Below, piece by piece: positions 8,241-17,140 of a DNA stretch of 64,000 bases. The position numbers were made by a program, and so were the translations under genes. The notes under the pieces were generated by a model. The model searched no databases. It had not been told where the DNA came from and saw only the letters and a program-made list of their open reading frames with translations. Within the stretch, counting starts at the first letter, position 1, and the number at the start of each line of letters is the position of its first letter. The DNA is from UBA1370 sp964515115 (GTDB lineage: Bacteria; Patescibacteriota; Microgenomatia; UBA1400; PJMF01), in assembly GCA_964515115.1 (NCBI GenBank), contig CAZESB010000004.1, positions 1 to 64,000 of the forward strand. The letters run 5' to 3'.

Positions 8241-8693
8241 TTATTTTGCTGTCTTCTTCGTCGCTTCTTTATCTTTAGCGGCCAACTGACTCTGATGCTT
8301 GTGCTCGCTGCCGGCATAAACTTTGAGTCGAGTCATTCGCTCGGCTTGATGCTTGTTTTTGGGTAGCATGTTTTTAACAGCTAGTTCAATAATTTTTTCA
8401 GGAAATTTGCCCTGCAATTCTTCAAAAGTGTTCACCTTCAAGCCGCCGGGAAAACCCGAGTGGCGATAATATTTTTTGTCGGTTCTCTTGTTGCCAGTCA
8501 CCGCGATTTCAGCTGCATTAATAACCACCACATAATCACCGCCATCAACATGAGGAGTGAACTCTTTTTTGTGCTTGCCGATCAATTTTTCGGCCACCTG
8601 AGTGGCAAAGCGGCCTAACACCTGGCCTTGAGCATCCATCAGATGCCATTCTCTCTTTACGTCAGCCGGTTTGTGCATGTAAGTTTTTTGCAT
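8241..8693 (-). CDS. rplM: 50S ribosomal protein L13
   Basis: 150 residues, close to the family length. The N-terminal REWHLMDAQGQVLGRFA, central GDYVVVINA and YRHSGFPGGLK motifs are typical. It pairs with rpsI, the usual L13-S9 unit, here attached to the alpha operon after rplQ with a 3-base gap. Confidence 0.96.
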   Translation of the reverse strand: MQKTYMHKPADVKREWHLMDAQGQVLGRFATQVAEKLIGKHKKEFTPHVDGGDYVVVINAAEIAVTGNKRTDKKYYRHSGFPGGLKVNTFEELQGKFPEKIIELAVKNMLPKNKHQAERMTRLKVYAGSEHKHQSQLAAKDKEATKKTAK

Positions 8694-8696
8694 ATT

Positions 8697-9191
8697 TTAT
8701 GCCGCCTTCTTCTTTGTGGTTTTGGCCGGTTTGGTGGCCTTGGGAGCCGCTTTGGCTTTGGTAGTTTTAGTAACCTTCTTAGCTACCGCTTTTTCTTTAG
8801 GTTCTTCAGGATTGCGCAGAGTGTGCAACAACTCTGGTTTTTCCACCAGCTCGAGTTTTACCACCGGGCTGTTATCACCGCGGCGATTGCCGACTTTGAC
8901 AATGCGGGTAAAACCGGATTTTCGTTTAGTAAAAACCGGCGCCACTCGCTCAATCAAAGTGTTGACTACATCACGCTTACCAAAAAAAGTATGCAGTTTT
9001 CTTCTGGTAGTCAAATTATCAGTCTGAGCCTTGCCAATCAATTTATCAGCCACCCGCTTGGTTTCTTTAGCCTTAGCTTCGCTGGTAGTAATCGAACCAT
9101 GCTCAACCAATTGACGCACCAAATTTTTCAACAAAGCCTGGCGATGGTTGGTGTCACGATTAAACTTGCGTTTTTGCACTCGGTGTCTCAT
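8697..9191 (-). CDS. rplQ: 50S ribosomal protein L17
   Basis: 164 residues. The first 115 are standard L17 (MRHRVQKRKFNRD..., LVEHGSITTSEAKAKE). The last 40 or so are a lysine/alanine/threonine-rich low-complexity tail not present in most L17 proteins. It directly follows rpoA with one base between them. Confidence 0.95.
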   Translation of the reverse strand: MRHRVQKRKFNRDTNHRQALLKNLVRQLVEHGSITTSEAKAKETKRVADKLIGKAQTDNLTTRRKLHTFFGKRDVVNTLIERVAPVFTKRKSGFTRIVKVGNRRGDNSPVVKLELVEKPELLHTLRNPEEPKEKAVAKKVTKTTKAKAAPKATKPAKTTKKKAA

Positions 9192-9192
9192 C

Positions 9193-10137
9193 TTATTCTC
9201 CCAGGCTTACGCCTTTCTTCTGCAGGGCGCTGTTAATAACATCAACGCTCTTCTCTCCCAAGTTTTTCACTTTCGCTACCACGTCTTTGTCCGCACCGAC
9301 CAAATCACCGACCGTCTTGAAGCCACCTTTTCTGAGCGCGTTAGCAATTCTGGTTGGCAGATCCAGCTCCTCCACAGTCAGCCGCAAAACCTCGGCCTCT
9401 TCAGGAGAAAGCTCATCTTCCAGCACTTCTTCTTCAATCACTACCGGCTCAAAAACCTGAGTGAACTGCTTAGCCAAAATCCTGGCCGCTTGCTTCACTG
9501 CTTCAATCGGTTCAATGCTGCCGTCGGTGGTAATGTCCAAAATAATTTTGTCGTAGTCAGTGCGGCGCCCCACCCGAGTCTGTTCCACTTCATAGGAAAC
9601 CTTAACAATCGGGGAGTAAAGTGCGTCAACGATAATATCGCCAATAGCGCTAGCTTTTTTCTCATCGGCCACTTCATAACCCATACCGGCCTCGACTGTC
9701 ATTTCCAGATCAAGATTGGTCTTGGCGGTTAAAGTAGCTAAATGCAATTCGGGATTAAGAATTTCAAAACCAGCTGAAGCCTCAATGTCGGCTGCGGTCA
9801 CTTGAGCAGGACCCTGAACTGCCAACCTGAGTGTCCCCGGATCACTGCTGGTCGATTTGATCCGAATTTGCTTAATGTTGAGCGACAACTCCAGCACATC
9901 TTCAGTCATACCTTCCAAGGTGCTGTAGAGATGCTCCACACCTTCAACCCTCATTTGGCTAATGGCGTGTCCAGGCAGGGAAGTTAAAAGCACCCGCCTG
10001 AGGGCGTTGCCAATCGTGTGACCATAACCGCTTTCGAGCGGCTCAATCGTGACAATCGCCTGATTGTCAGCCAACTTTTTCTCTTCCATCTGAAAAGTTG
10101 GGTTCATCACTGGGTAGTTTGAGATGTCTTGACTCAT
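9193..10137 (-). CDS. rpoA: RNA polymerase subunit alpha
   Basis: 314 residues. The N-terminal domain (about 1-235) has the assembly motifs SGYGHTIGNALRRVLL and SPIVKVSYEVE. An acidic linker leads to a C-terminal domain (about 250-314) with the helix-hairpin-helix LPTRIANALRKGGFKTV and LGEKSVDVI, which binds UP elements and activators. It sits between rpsD and rplQ as in the classical alpha operon. Confidence 0.97.
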   Translation of the reverse strand: MSQDISNYPVMNPTFQMEEKKLADNQAIVTIEPLESGYGHTIGNALRRVLLTSLPGHAISQMRVEGVEHLYSTLEGMTEDVLELSLNIKQIRIKSTSSDPGTLRLAVQGPAQVTAADIEASAGFEILNPELHLATLTAKTNLDLEMTVEAGMGYEVADEKKASAIGDIIVDALYSPIVKVSYEVEQTRVGRRTDYDKIILDITTDGSIEPIEAVKQAARILAKQFTQVFEPVVIEEEVLEDELSPEEAEVLRLTVEELDLPTRIANALRKGGFKTVGDLVGADKDVVAKVKNLGEKSVDVINSALQKKGVSLGE

Positions 10138-10215
10138 ACTGTTTGCTCCTTGTTTCTCCTCTTCTCCACCTGAGGCGGAGAAAATCCGTGTCCGGATAAA
10201 TTAATACTGTTACTT

Positions 10216-10821
10216 TTATCGACTGTAATACTCGACGACTAACTGCTCTTCAATGCCTTCTGAAATGTCGTCTCTTTCAGGCAGTCTGGCAATTTTACCA
10301 ATGGCATTTTTTCTTTCCAACCAAGCTGCTTTTTCCGAATCAGACTCCAATTGCTGAGTAACCACTGGAATTTTCATGGCTTTATCAGCGAGAACCACAA
10401 TGTCATCCACCTGAACGCGATAAGACGGCACATTAATTTTTTTGTCATTAACACGGACATGACCATGCGACACTATTTGCCTGGCCGCTGCCCTGGTTGG
10501 CGCCCAACCCAGGCGGTAAACCACGTTGTCCAGTCTTCTTTCCAGCAAACTCAAAAGCGCTGAGCCGGTGGCAGTAGGATTCTTGCTGGCTTCCTCATAC
10601 AAGCTGCGCAACTGCTTCTCCAAAATCCCGTAAACGTACTTAACTTTTTGCTTTTCTTGAAGCTGAACACCATAATCAGACAGCTTCCTGCGCCCTCTGG
10701 CTCCATGTTGACCCGGGCGAATTCTCATTCTCCTGGCCACCTTAAGCGGGTTGGCTTTCAGTCCGAGATCTTCACCGATTTGTCGAGATAATTTATTTTT
10801 TGGTCCTGTATAACGTGCCAT
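10216..10821 (-). CDS. rpsD: 30S ribosomal protein S4
   Basis: 201 residues, the normal length. The N-terminal domain lacks the zinc cysteines (C-minus type). The S4 RNA-binding domain (about 90-155) has RRLDNVVYRLGWAPTRAAARQ and GHVRVNDKKI. S4 is a primary 16S binder and in other bacteria represses the alpha operon. The 78-base gap to rpoA is one of the longer ones in this block. Confidence 0.97.
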   Translation of the reverse strand: MARYTGPKNKLSRQIGEDLGLKANPLKVARRMRIRPGQHGARGRRKLSDYGVQLQEKQKVKYVYGILEKQLRSLYEEASKNPTATGSALLSLLERRLDNVVYRLGWAPTRAAARQIVSHGHVRVNDKKINVPSYRVQVDDIVVLADKAMKIPVVTQQLESDSEKAAWLERKNAIGKIARLPERDDISEGIEEQLVVEYYSR

Positions 10822-10842
10822 AAATCCTTTTTCCGGTTGTCT

Positions 10843-11244
10843 TTATTTGTTGTGCTTAGCTTTTCTTGGCCTGGTGCCATTGTGCGGATCAGGGGTTTTG
10901 TCCACAATCATCGGCACTTTAATTCCCTGAGCTCTGAGCACTCTCAAAGCCACATCACGTCCCGGTCCCGGGCCTTTGAGGAAAACATCCATGGCGTTCA
11001 TGCCATAACCCCTGGCCTTATTGACCGCATTTTCCACCGTCACTGTGGCTGCGTAGGGCGTGGATTTCCTCGAACCGGAAAAGCCCGATTCGCCCGCCGT
11101 TGACCAACAGAGCACGTTGCCTTTGTCATCGGTAATACTCACTAAAGTGCTGTTAAAAGTAGCTGTCACGTACATCCTGCCTTTAGGGATGACAGGGTTG
11201 TTTTTGCGCTGAGTGGTTTTCTTTTTGACTGGTTGTTTTGCCAT
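10843..11244 (-). CDS. rpsK: 30S ribosomal protein S11
   Basis: 133 residues from the ATG at 11244; an in-frame GTG two codons upstream is also possible. Conserved stretches include ATFNSTLVSITD, GFSGSRKSTPYAA and the C-terminal DKTPDPHNGTRPRK. It is a platform protein of the 30S subunit near the E-site mRNA. It follows rpsM by 12 bases. Confidence 0.96.
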   Translation of the reverse strand: MAKQPVKKKTTQRKNNPVIPKGRMYVTATFNSTLVSITDDKGNVLCWSTAGESGFSGSRKSTPYAATVTVENAVNKARGYGMNAMDVFLKGPGPGRDVALRVLRAQGIKVPMIVDKTPDPHNGTRPRKAKHNK

Positions 11245-11256
11245 ATTCACCCGATC

Positions 11257-11664
11257 TTATTTTTTAGCCGCTTCTAATTTGGCCGCCATTTCTTTAGTCA
11301 TGGAACCAACTGTCCTTCTTTGTCCTGAAGCCCCGCGAGCGTTTCTGGAGTTGGTGCGAGTGCGTTGACCACGAGTGGGCAAACCCATCTTATGCCTCAA
11401 TCCTCGGTAAGAACGAATCCTTTTCAGGCGATCAACATTATCATTAACATCTCTTCTCAGATCACCCTCAAGCATGTAGTCATCCAGAGCGCGCTGAATT
11501 CGATTAAGCTCGTTAGCGTCAAGATCTCTGGCTCTTTTGTCTTCATCAACCTGAGCTTGGGCAAGAATTTTCTTGGCACGAGTTAGCCCCACGCCATAAA
11601 GATACTGCAACGAGTACAGGATTTTCTTGTCATCAGGTATATCGATTCCAACTATACGTGGCAT
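11257..11664 (-). CDS. rpsM: 30S ribosomal protein S13
   Basis: 135 residues from MPRIVGIDIP at 11664; a longer frame would overlap rpmJ. It has the H2TH region YGVGLTRAKKILAQA and the C-terminal GLPTRGQRTRTNSRNARG, with a short extra helix (MTKEMAAKLEAAKK) at the end. It contacts the A- and P-site tRNAs and bridges to L5. Confidence 0.96.
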   Translation of the reverse strand: MPRIVGIDIPDDKKILYSLQYLYGVGLTRAKKILAQAQVDEDKRARDLDANELNRIQRALDDYMLEGDLRRDVNDNVDRLKRIRSYRGLRHKMGLPTRGQRTRTNSRNARGASGQRRTVGSMTKEMAAKLEAAKK

Positions 11665-11672
11665 AAATTGCT

Positions 11673-11789
11673 TTATCCTTGTCTTTGTTTGTGCTTGGGA
11701 TAGACTGGACAAACCACCCGCACTACTCCTTTGCGACGGATAATTTTGCAGTGCAAGCACATTTTCTTAATAGACGACTTAACTTTCAT
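11673..11789 (-). CDS. rpmJ: 50S ribosomal protein L36
   Basis: 38 residues, found by reading the minus strand between rpsM and infA. It begins MKVKSSIKKMCLHCK and ends KHKQRQG. The zinc ligands are kept: Cys11, Cys14, Cys27 and His32. It is in its usual place before rpsM, with 8 bases between them. Confidence 0.95.
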   Translation of the reverse strand: MKVKSSIKKMCLHCKIIRRKGVVRVVCPVYPKHKQRQG

Positions 11790-11854
11790 GTTGCTTTCTT
11801 TGTCGAGCAGGCTTGAACTATACCTCAGAAATCCGCAAATTAAAAGCAGTAATT

Positions 11855-12178
11855 TTACTGCGAATCACTTTTAGTTGATCTATAGGTAATTTTACACTTA
11901 TTGAGGTCATATTTTGTGATATAACCCTTGATATAGTCGCCTGGCATGACCCTGATTCGGTAAAGTCTCATCTTGCCCACCAAAGTGCCCAACACTTCAC
12001 GACCAATCATCGGCTCCACTTCAGAGTCGGTAATCTTCACCCTAAACATGGTGTTGGGCAGGCATTGTTCTACCACCCCCTCGATTTCAAACCGGTCAGG
12101 GCGGTCTGCCTTTTTACCGGTTGTATCCACCTGTTTTTTGGTCTTAGCTGATCGTTTGTGTTCTTGTACTTTTCCCAT
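11855..12178 (-). CDS. infA: translation initiation factor IF-1
   Basis: 107 residues against a usual 72. The S1-like OB fold runs from about residue 30 (FEIEGVVEQCLPNTMFRVKI) to KITYRS. It has a basic N-terminal extension of about 28 residues and a few extra residues in the loop before GKMRLYRIRVMPGDY. It blocks the A site during initiation. A strong promoter with only about 5 bases of leader lies directly upstream, inside the end of map. Confidence 0.92.
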   Translation of the reverse strand: MGKVQEHKRSAKTKKQVDTTGKKADRPDRFEIEGVVEQCLPNTMFRVKITDSEVEPMIGREVLGTLVGKMRLYRIRVMPGDYIKGYITKYDLNKCKITYRSTKSDSQ

Positions 12179-12190
12179 AACGAAGTGCTT

Positions 12191-12219
12191 ATTATAGCAA
12201 ATTAATTGGCTTTTGTCAG
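12191..12219 (-). promoter_or_regulatory. promoter of the infA-rpmJ-rpsM-alpha operon
   Basis: On the minus strand CTGACA (12214-12219), a 17-base spacer, and TATAAT (12191-12196) preceded by TGC give a near-consensus promoter with an extended -10. The expected start is about 5 bases before the infA ATG. The -35 lies within the map coding region. Confidence 0.7.
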
Positions 12220-12960
12220 TATTTCCGGGCCATTTTCAGTCACTAAAACCGTTTCTTCGAACATACCCGAGAGCGAGCCATCAACTGTCTTGTAAGTCCA
12301 GCCATCCTCTGCCGCCATCAATTGCGGCTTGCCTAGAGTGTACATAATTTCAATCGCCAGGGTTTGGCCGGCTTTAAGCAGGACTTTTTTGTAAGGTTTA
12401 TGGGCAAAAACCGGAATTTCCGGCTCCATGTGCAGTTCTTCACCAATACCATGCCCGGTCAGTTGATAGACCACTCCATAGCCCTTTTTCTTGAGTCCTT
12501 TGTCCATCTGGTAACTAAGATCGTAAACCGAGTGACCAACCTGAGCCTTATTGATGGCCTTGCTTAAAATACTTTGGCCATCTGCCAGAAAACGAGTCGC
12601 TTCCTCGCTGATTTGACCAACACCAAAAGAAACTGTGGTATCAAGATGGTAGCCTTGATTGATCAGGCCCACATCAATGGTAATGAGATCGCCGTCTTCC
12701 ATCGTTTTGTCCACCGGAATGCCATGACAAATTTCTTCATTTTTCATGATGCAAGTGGCCCAGTAGTAGCCGGGCACAGTAGAAAAACTCGGCGTCATGC
12801 CCGCTGCCCTGATCAGCTCTTGTGCCTGGGCTTCCACCGCCTCAAAAGCTATGCCTGGCCGACAGAAATCCACCAGCTGGCGCTTAATTTTGCCCAAAGC
12901 TTGGCCACCTTCACGCATGGCTGCTATTTTTTTAGCCAACTTTTTATCCGTATCATTCAT
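12202..12960 (-). CDS. map: methionine aminopeptidase, type I
   Basis: 252 residues. It removes the initiator methionine from nascent proteins. The metal ligands are in place: two Asp (ITIDVGL and HLDTTVSF), His in TGHGIGEELH, Glu in AIEIMYTLG and Glu in FEETVLV; the substrate His is in CHGIP. It has no N-terminal zinc extension, so it is the plain bacterial form. A -10 box (TACAAT, 12968-12973) lies 7 bases before the ATG, just after the terminator behind adk. It is therefore probably transcribed in part from its own leaderless promoter. Confidence 0.95.
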   Translation of the reverse strand: MNDTDKKLAKKIAAMREGGQALGKIKRQLVDFCRPGIAFEAVEAQAQELIRAAGMTPSFSTVPGYYWATCIMKNEEICHGIPVDKTMEDGDLITIDVGLINQGYHLDTTVSFGVGQISEEATRFLADGQSILSKAINKAQVGHSVYDLSYQMDKGLKKKGYGVVYQLTGHGIGEELHMEPEIPVFAHKPYKKVLLKAGQTLAIEIMYTLGKPQLMAAEDGWTYKTVDGSLSGMFEETVLVTENGPEILTKAN

Positions 12961-12974
12961 AATCGCTATTGTAC

Positions 12975-13014
12975 AAAAACAGGCGGCAAAACCAATTTCG
13001 CTTGCCGCCTGTTT
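12975..13014 (-). terminator. intrinsic terminator between adk and map
   Basis: A perfect 13-bp stem (12977-12989 with 13002-13014) with a 12-base loop follows the adk stop by 12 bases and runs into five T residues on the minus strand. It separates secY-adk from map. Confidence 0.75.
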
Positions 13015-13026
13015 AATTTTTCTTGG

Positions 13027-13578
13027 TTATTTTTTACCGAAATGTTCATCTAGAGCGGCCACAATATCTGCCGAAACTTTCTCAATCGGCTGTTCACCGT
13101 TAATCGTAATCAGCTTATCCTGTTCTTCGTAAAAACCCAACACTGGCTTGGTGACTTCATAAAACAACTCAATCCTTTTTCTGATGGCCTTGAGCGTTTC
13201 GTCGTCGCGCTCTTCTTCACGGCCGGAAATCCTCCAAAGCGCTTCTTTTTGAGAAACCTCGATATAAATGACTTTATCGACTCCGCCATTAAAAGCTGAA
13301 GCTTGGGTGACAGTCCGGGGAAAGCCATCCAAAATATAACCATTGGCATACTCAGGTTTTTCCAAATAAGTTAGCACCACTTCCAGCACGGTGTCATCCG
13401 GAACAAGCGCGCCGGAATTAATGGTTTCCTTAAGCCAACGGCCAAGTTGGGTTTTTTCCCGAGCCATTTCCCGAAAAATATGTCCCGACGAAAGGTAGGG
13501 AATGTTGTAGCGCTCAGACAAATAATTACCCTGAGTTGATTTGCCGGCACCTTGGATGCCAATTAAGATCAATCGCAT
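13027..13578 (-). CDS. adk: adenylate kinase
   Basis: 183 residues, the short form without the large LID insert. The P-loop is GIQGAGKST, the AMP-binding part has YLSSGHIFREMA, and GYILDGFPRT is conserved; the short lid is around GREEERDDE. It interconverts ATP and AMP with two ADP. It follows secY after 49 bases, the standard secY-adk-map order. Confidence 0.92.
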   Translation of the reverse strand: MRLILIGIQGAGKSTQGNYLSERYNIPYLSSGHIFREMAREKTQLGRWLKETINSGALVPDDTVLEVVLTYLEKPEYANGYILDGFPRTVTQASAFNGGVDKVIYIEVSQKEALWRISGREEERDDETLKAIRKRIELFYEVTKPVLGFYEEQDKLITINGEQPIEKVSADIVAALDEHFGKK

Positions 13579-13627
13579 TATTTTCTCCTATGTCTGCCTT
13601 GAAAAGACGGTGATTTGTAATTCATAC

Positions 13628-14911
13628 TTACCTGTACTGGTCATAATTTTGGTCTATGACCATACTTTCTGCCTGTTTGGCGGTTTCTAAAATAACCGAC
13701 ACCACAATCAGCACGCTCGTACCGCTGATGGCCAGTGCAGTAATACCGGTAAATATCTGAGCTATGGAAGGCAGAATGGCAATGGTGCTAAGGAAAATTG
13801 CTCCCGCAAAGGTGATCCTGGTTACCACAAATTCGAGGTATTTTTTGGTTGGGCCACCAGGCCTGATACCGGGAATAAAGGCGCCACTCTTTTTTAGTTC
13901 TTCGGCAATATCCTCGGTATTGAAGAAAATCAAGGCTGAGAAATAACTGAAGAAAAAAACCACCAAAAAGTAGACAACCATATAAAGTGTCGAGGTTTCG
14001 CTGAAATTGAGCGTTAGCCACTGGCCAAGGTCAAGTAGGCGGGTGTTGCCGCTGGCCAACAAAATTCTGGCTAAAAATGAAGGCACAATCATGATCGTCA
14101 CGGCAAAAATAATCGGCATCACTCCGGCTACGTTGACTTTGACCGGCAAGTGAGACATCTGGCCGCCATAAACTCTGCTGCCGCGTTGGCGTTTGGCATA
14201 CTGCACCGGTATCTTGCGAATCGATTCGTTCATGAAAACCACCACACCGATAATCAGCAAGAAAACCGCGGCAAACGAAATCATAGTTAGTAATTGATCA
14301 GTAGTGGTAATGGCTAAAACTTGACCAGCGGCTGTGGGCAGCTGGCTAATAATCGCTCCTAAAAGAATAATCGAGATGCCATTACCCAGTCCATATTGAG
14401 AGATCAGTTCGCCAAGCCAAGTAATAATCATCGCTCCGGCTACTAGGGTAATAATCATAGCGATAATGGCCATTGGTTCCGTACTCTGCACCAACCCCTG
14501 TGCCCGCAAAAGTGCCAGCACCGAAACACTTTGCGCCACCGCTAGAGGCACCGTCAACATCCGGGTGTATTGATTGACTTTTTCCCGGCCTGACTCACCT
14601 TCTTTCTGCATTTCTTTGATCTGCGGCACTACCATGCCCATCAACTGCATAATAATTGAGGCGGTAATATAGGGGTTAATACCCAAAGCCACCACGGAAA
14701 AATTGGCCAGGGTGCCACCGGAAAAAATATTGAGCAAACTCAAAAATTGGTTAGAAGCAAAAAGTGTTCTCAGTTGGGCAATATCGATAGAGGGCAGGGG
14801 GATGTGAGCCAAAAAACGGTATACCAAAAATATGCCTGCGGTAAACAGCAGCTTTTTCCGGAGATCCCGGTTCTGCGTTACTTTTTTAATAAAGGCAGTA
14901 AATCTTTTCAT
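13628..14911 (-). CDS. secY: protein translocase subunit SecY
   Basis: 427 residues and ten predicted membrane helices. The TM2 plug region is LGINPYITASIIMQLMG, and the cytoplasmic loop with basic residues is around YAKRQRGSRVYGG. It forms the Sec channel with SecE and SecG, neither of which is in this window. It sits after rplO as in the spc operon. Confidence 0.97.
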   Translation of the reverse strand: MKRFTAFIKKVTQNRDLRKKLLFTAGIFLVYRFLAHIPLPSIDIAQLRTLFASNQFLSLLNIFSGGTLANFSVVALGINPYITASIIMQLMGMVVPQIKEMQKEGESGREKVNQYTRMLTVPLAVAQSVSVLALLRAQGLVQSTEPMAIIAMIITLVAGAMIITWLGELISQYGLGNGISIILLGAIISQLPTAAGQVLAITTTDQLLTMISFAAVFLLIIGVVVFMNESIRKIPVQYAKRQRGSRVYGGQMSHLPVKVNVAGVMPIIFAVTIMIVPSFLARILLASGNTRLLDLGQWLTLNFSETSTLYMVVYFLVVFFFSYFSALIFFNTEDIAEELKKSGAFIPGIRPGGPTKKYLEFVVTRITFAGAIFLSTIAILPSIAQIFTGITALAISGTSVLIVVSVILETAKQAESMVIDQNYDQYR

Positions 14912-14980
14912 GTTGGTTTTAGTAGAACCGCCAGGTGATCAGTATAGCCCAACTCCGAGAGTTGAACAACCATTCAACTA

Positions 14981-15421
14981 TTAACTGTTGACTGATCCGC
15001 CCAGCGCCTCGATCGCTTCTGCCGCAGCCTTGGAAACTTTGATGCCTTTGATCTGAACTTTGCGAGTTAATTTGCCGGTAGCAATAATTTTAGCTTTTTT
15101 AAACCTGACATCAATCACTTTTTCTGCTTTCAGGCTGGCTAAGGAAATTTCCGTTGCTTGCATTTTTTCAATGTTGCTCAGAGTGACTTCCGCTGTTGGG
15201 CGAACAACCTTAAACCGGCCCTTACCCCGCAAAAACGGCAATCTCTTGACTAAAGGCAGCTGGCCACCTTCAAACCACAGAGGAATTTTGCCTCCTCCAC
15301 GGGATTTCTGGCCTTTTTGGCCTCGGCCGGCAGTGTGACCACCTTTAGTTGAGGCGTAGCCCCTACCTACACGTTTTTTGCCGTTATTTTTGCTGCTGGA
15401 TAGTTGATTTAAAAGTGACAT
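14981..15421 (-). CDS. rplO: 50S ribosomal protein L15
   Basis: 146 residues, the normal length. The glycine-rich N-terminus (RVGRGYASTKGGHTAGRGQKG) and GGQLPLVKRLPFLRGKG are typical. It directly follows rpsE with 11 bases between. The L30 gene that usually lies here is absent, a CPR trait. Confidence 0.96.
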   Translation of the reverse strand: MSLLNQLSSSKNNGKKRVGRGYASTKGGHTAGRGQKGQKSRGGGKIPLWFEGGQLPLVKRLPFLRGKGRFKVVRPTAEVTLSNIEKMQATEISLASLKAEKVIDVRFKKAKIIATGKLTRKVQIKGIKVSKAAAEAIEALGGSVNS

Positions 15422-15432
15422 GACTCAGATCC

Positions 15433-16164
15433 TTATTTCTGCTCGGTTTTTTTCGCGGCTTTTTTAGCTGTTTTGGCGGCGGGTTTTTTGGCGGGAGCCT
15501 TTTTAGCGGCCGGCTTTTCCGCCGCGACCTTTTTAGCCGCTCCTTTTTTAGCCGCTGATTGCTTGGCTGCCGGCTTTTTTGCCCTCCGTTTTTTAGTTTC
15601 TTTTTCCTGCTTTTCTTCCGCGCGTTTCTTGTGTTTTTCTTGAAGTTCTTCTTGTTTCTTCTCTTCTTCTGCTTCAATATCAGCAATTGATCTCAGCTTA
15701 ATATTTTTCAGCTCAACAATTTTCTTGATTTGCTGCATGGCTGCAAAAGTGGCGTAAACATTAGAAGCTTGATTTTCCGAACCCATAATCTTGCTGGAAA
15801 TATCCCTAATACCCGCTGCTTCCACCACCGCGCGCACCGGGCCGCCGGCAATCACACCTGAACCCTGAGGTGCTGGCTTAAGCAAAATTCTGCCGGCACC
15901 ATCCTTGACCTCAATCGGGAAAGGAATAGTGGTACCATCCAGCGGAACATCAATCATTTTTTTCTTAGCTTTTTTAATGCCCTTGCGAATAGCTGAAACT
16001 ACGTCCGGAGCTTTACCCAAACCCACTCCTACTCGACCTTTTTTGTCGCCAACCACCATCAAAACTGAAAAGCCGATCTTATTGCCACCCTTGGTTTTTT
16101 TGGAAACACGGGATACCTGAATGACTTTTTCTTCGAATTCGTTTTGTTCGCGTGGGTTTGCCAT
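15433..16164 (-). CDS. rpsE: 30S ribosomal protein S5 with long Lys/Ala tail
   Basis: 243 residues against a usual 165-170. The dsRNA-binding-like N-terminal domain (FSVLMVVGDKKGRVGVGLGKA) and the second domain (GRILLKPAPQGSGVIAGG) are standard. The last 75 residues are a low-complexity tail made of repeated AAKK/PAAK units, resembling histone H1 tails. The tail probably binds rRNA or DNA nonspecifically, but that is inference. Confidence 0.96.
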   Translation of the reverse strand: MANPREQNEFEEKVIQVSRVSKKTKGGNKIGFSVLMVVGDKKGRVGVGLGKAPDVVSAIRKGIKKAKKKMIDVPLDGTTIPFPIEVKDGAGRILLKPAPQGSGVIAGGPVRAVVEAAGIRDISSKIMGSENQASNVYATFAAMQQIKKIVELKNIKLRSIADIEAEEEKKQEELQEKHKKRAEEKQEKETKKRRAKKPAAKQSAAKKGAAKKVAAEKPAAKKAPAKKPAAKTAKKAAKKTEQK

Positions 16165-16170
16165 ATTTTC

Positions 16171-16542
16171 CTAAACTTTTATGCCTGCGTCACGAAGAGT
16201 CTGAGCTACAATTTGGACTCTGCCGTGATATTTGTACTGACCTCTATCAAAAATAACCGCGCTAATTTTCTTTTGCTTGAGCTGTTGAGCCAAGGACTGA
16301 GCGCTTAATTGAGCTGTTTCGGTTTTAGTCATAGCTTTTTTGCTTTTGCCGGCGGCCTTAGCCTGCTTGTCATGAGCTGAAGCCACGGTTTTGCCCGCCG
16401 AATCATCAACTGCTTGCAGAAAAACAAACTTATTTGAGCGCCTGACACTGATTCTCGGTCGCTTGGCTGTGCCAAACAACTGAGCACCAACGCGCTTTTT
16501 TCTTCGTTCTGCTTTAGTAGTGTGATGAGCAATTTTTGGCAT
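16171..16542 (-). CDS. rplR: 50S ribosomal protein L18
   Basis: 123 residues. It has the RISVRRSNKFVFLQAVDD strand, the A-rich middle helix and the C-terminal FDRGQYKYHGRVQIVAQTLRDAG motif that binds 5S rRNA. It lies 6 bases before rpsE. Confidence 0.95.
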   Translation of the reverse strand: MPKIAHHTTKAERRKKRVGAQLFGTAKRPRISVRRSNKFVFLQAVDDSAGKTVASAHDKQAKAAGKSKKAMTKTETAQLSAQSLAQQLKQKKISAVIFDRGQYKYHGRVQIVAQTLRDAGIKV

Positions 16543-16559
16543 ACTGACCTCTCAATTAT

Positions 16560-17096
16560 TTAGGCGACTGTCTTTCCTGGTTTGATTCTCACAATTTCGT
16601 CTTCGTACCTGATACCTTTACCTTTGTAGCGCTCCGGTGGGCGGAACTTACGAATATCAGCCGCTACCTGACCAACCCGCTGCTTATCAATTCCTTCAAC
16701 GTGAATGGTGTCATTGCCTTCGATCTTGACTGTAATGCCTGCTTCCGGCTGGAACTCGATCTCATGAGAAAGGCCCAAGGACATACTGATGCCAGCTCCC
16801 TTAGCCTGAACTCTGTAGCCGGTGCCAACCAGTTTAAGAGTTTTTTTGTAACCCTCAGTCACTCCCAGCACATGATTTTTGATCAAATTTCTGGCCAAAC
16901 CGTGAAAAGCTTTGGTTTGATTGTCATCGTTTTTTCTAGTCACCAGCACTTCATCAGCCGCCACCTTCACTTCAATGCCTTTAAACATCGGCGCTTGCAA
17001 CTGGCCTTTGGGGCCTTTGACTTCCACCACCTCACCAGCCACGTTGACAGTAACGCCGCTAGGTATTTCGATTGGTGTATTGCCGATTCTTGACAT
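16560..17096 (-). CDS. rplF: 50S ribosomal protein L6
   Basis: 178 residues, the normal length, with two L6 repeats. Typical parts are MSRIGNTPIEIPSGV and the C-terminal RKFRPPERYKGKGIRYEDE. It sits near the sarcin-ricin loop. It follows rpsH by 44 bases. Confidence 0.97.
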   Translation of the reverse strand: MSRIGNTPIEIPSGVTVNVAGEVVEVKGPKGQLQAPMFKGIEVKVAADEVLVTRKNDDNQTKAFHGLARNLIKNHVLGVTEGYKKTLKLVGTGYRVQAKGAGISMSLGLSHEIEFQPEAGITVKIEGNDTIHVEGIDKQRVGQVAADIRKFRPPERYKGKGIRYEDEIVRIKPGKTVA

Positions 17097-17140
17097 TTTT
17101 GCTTTCTTTTAAGTCCATCTCTTGATCAATTACCAAACTA

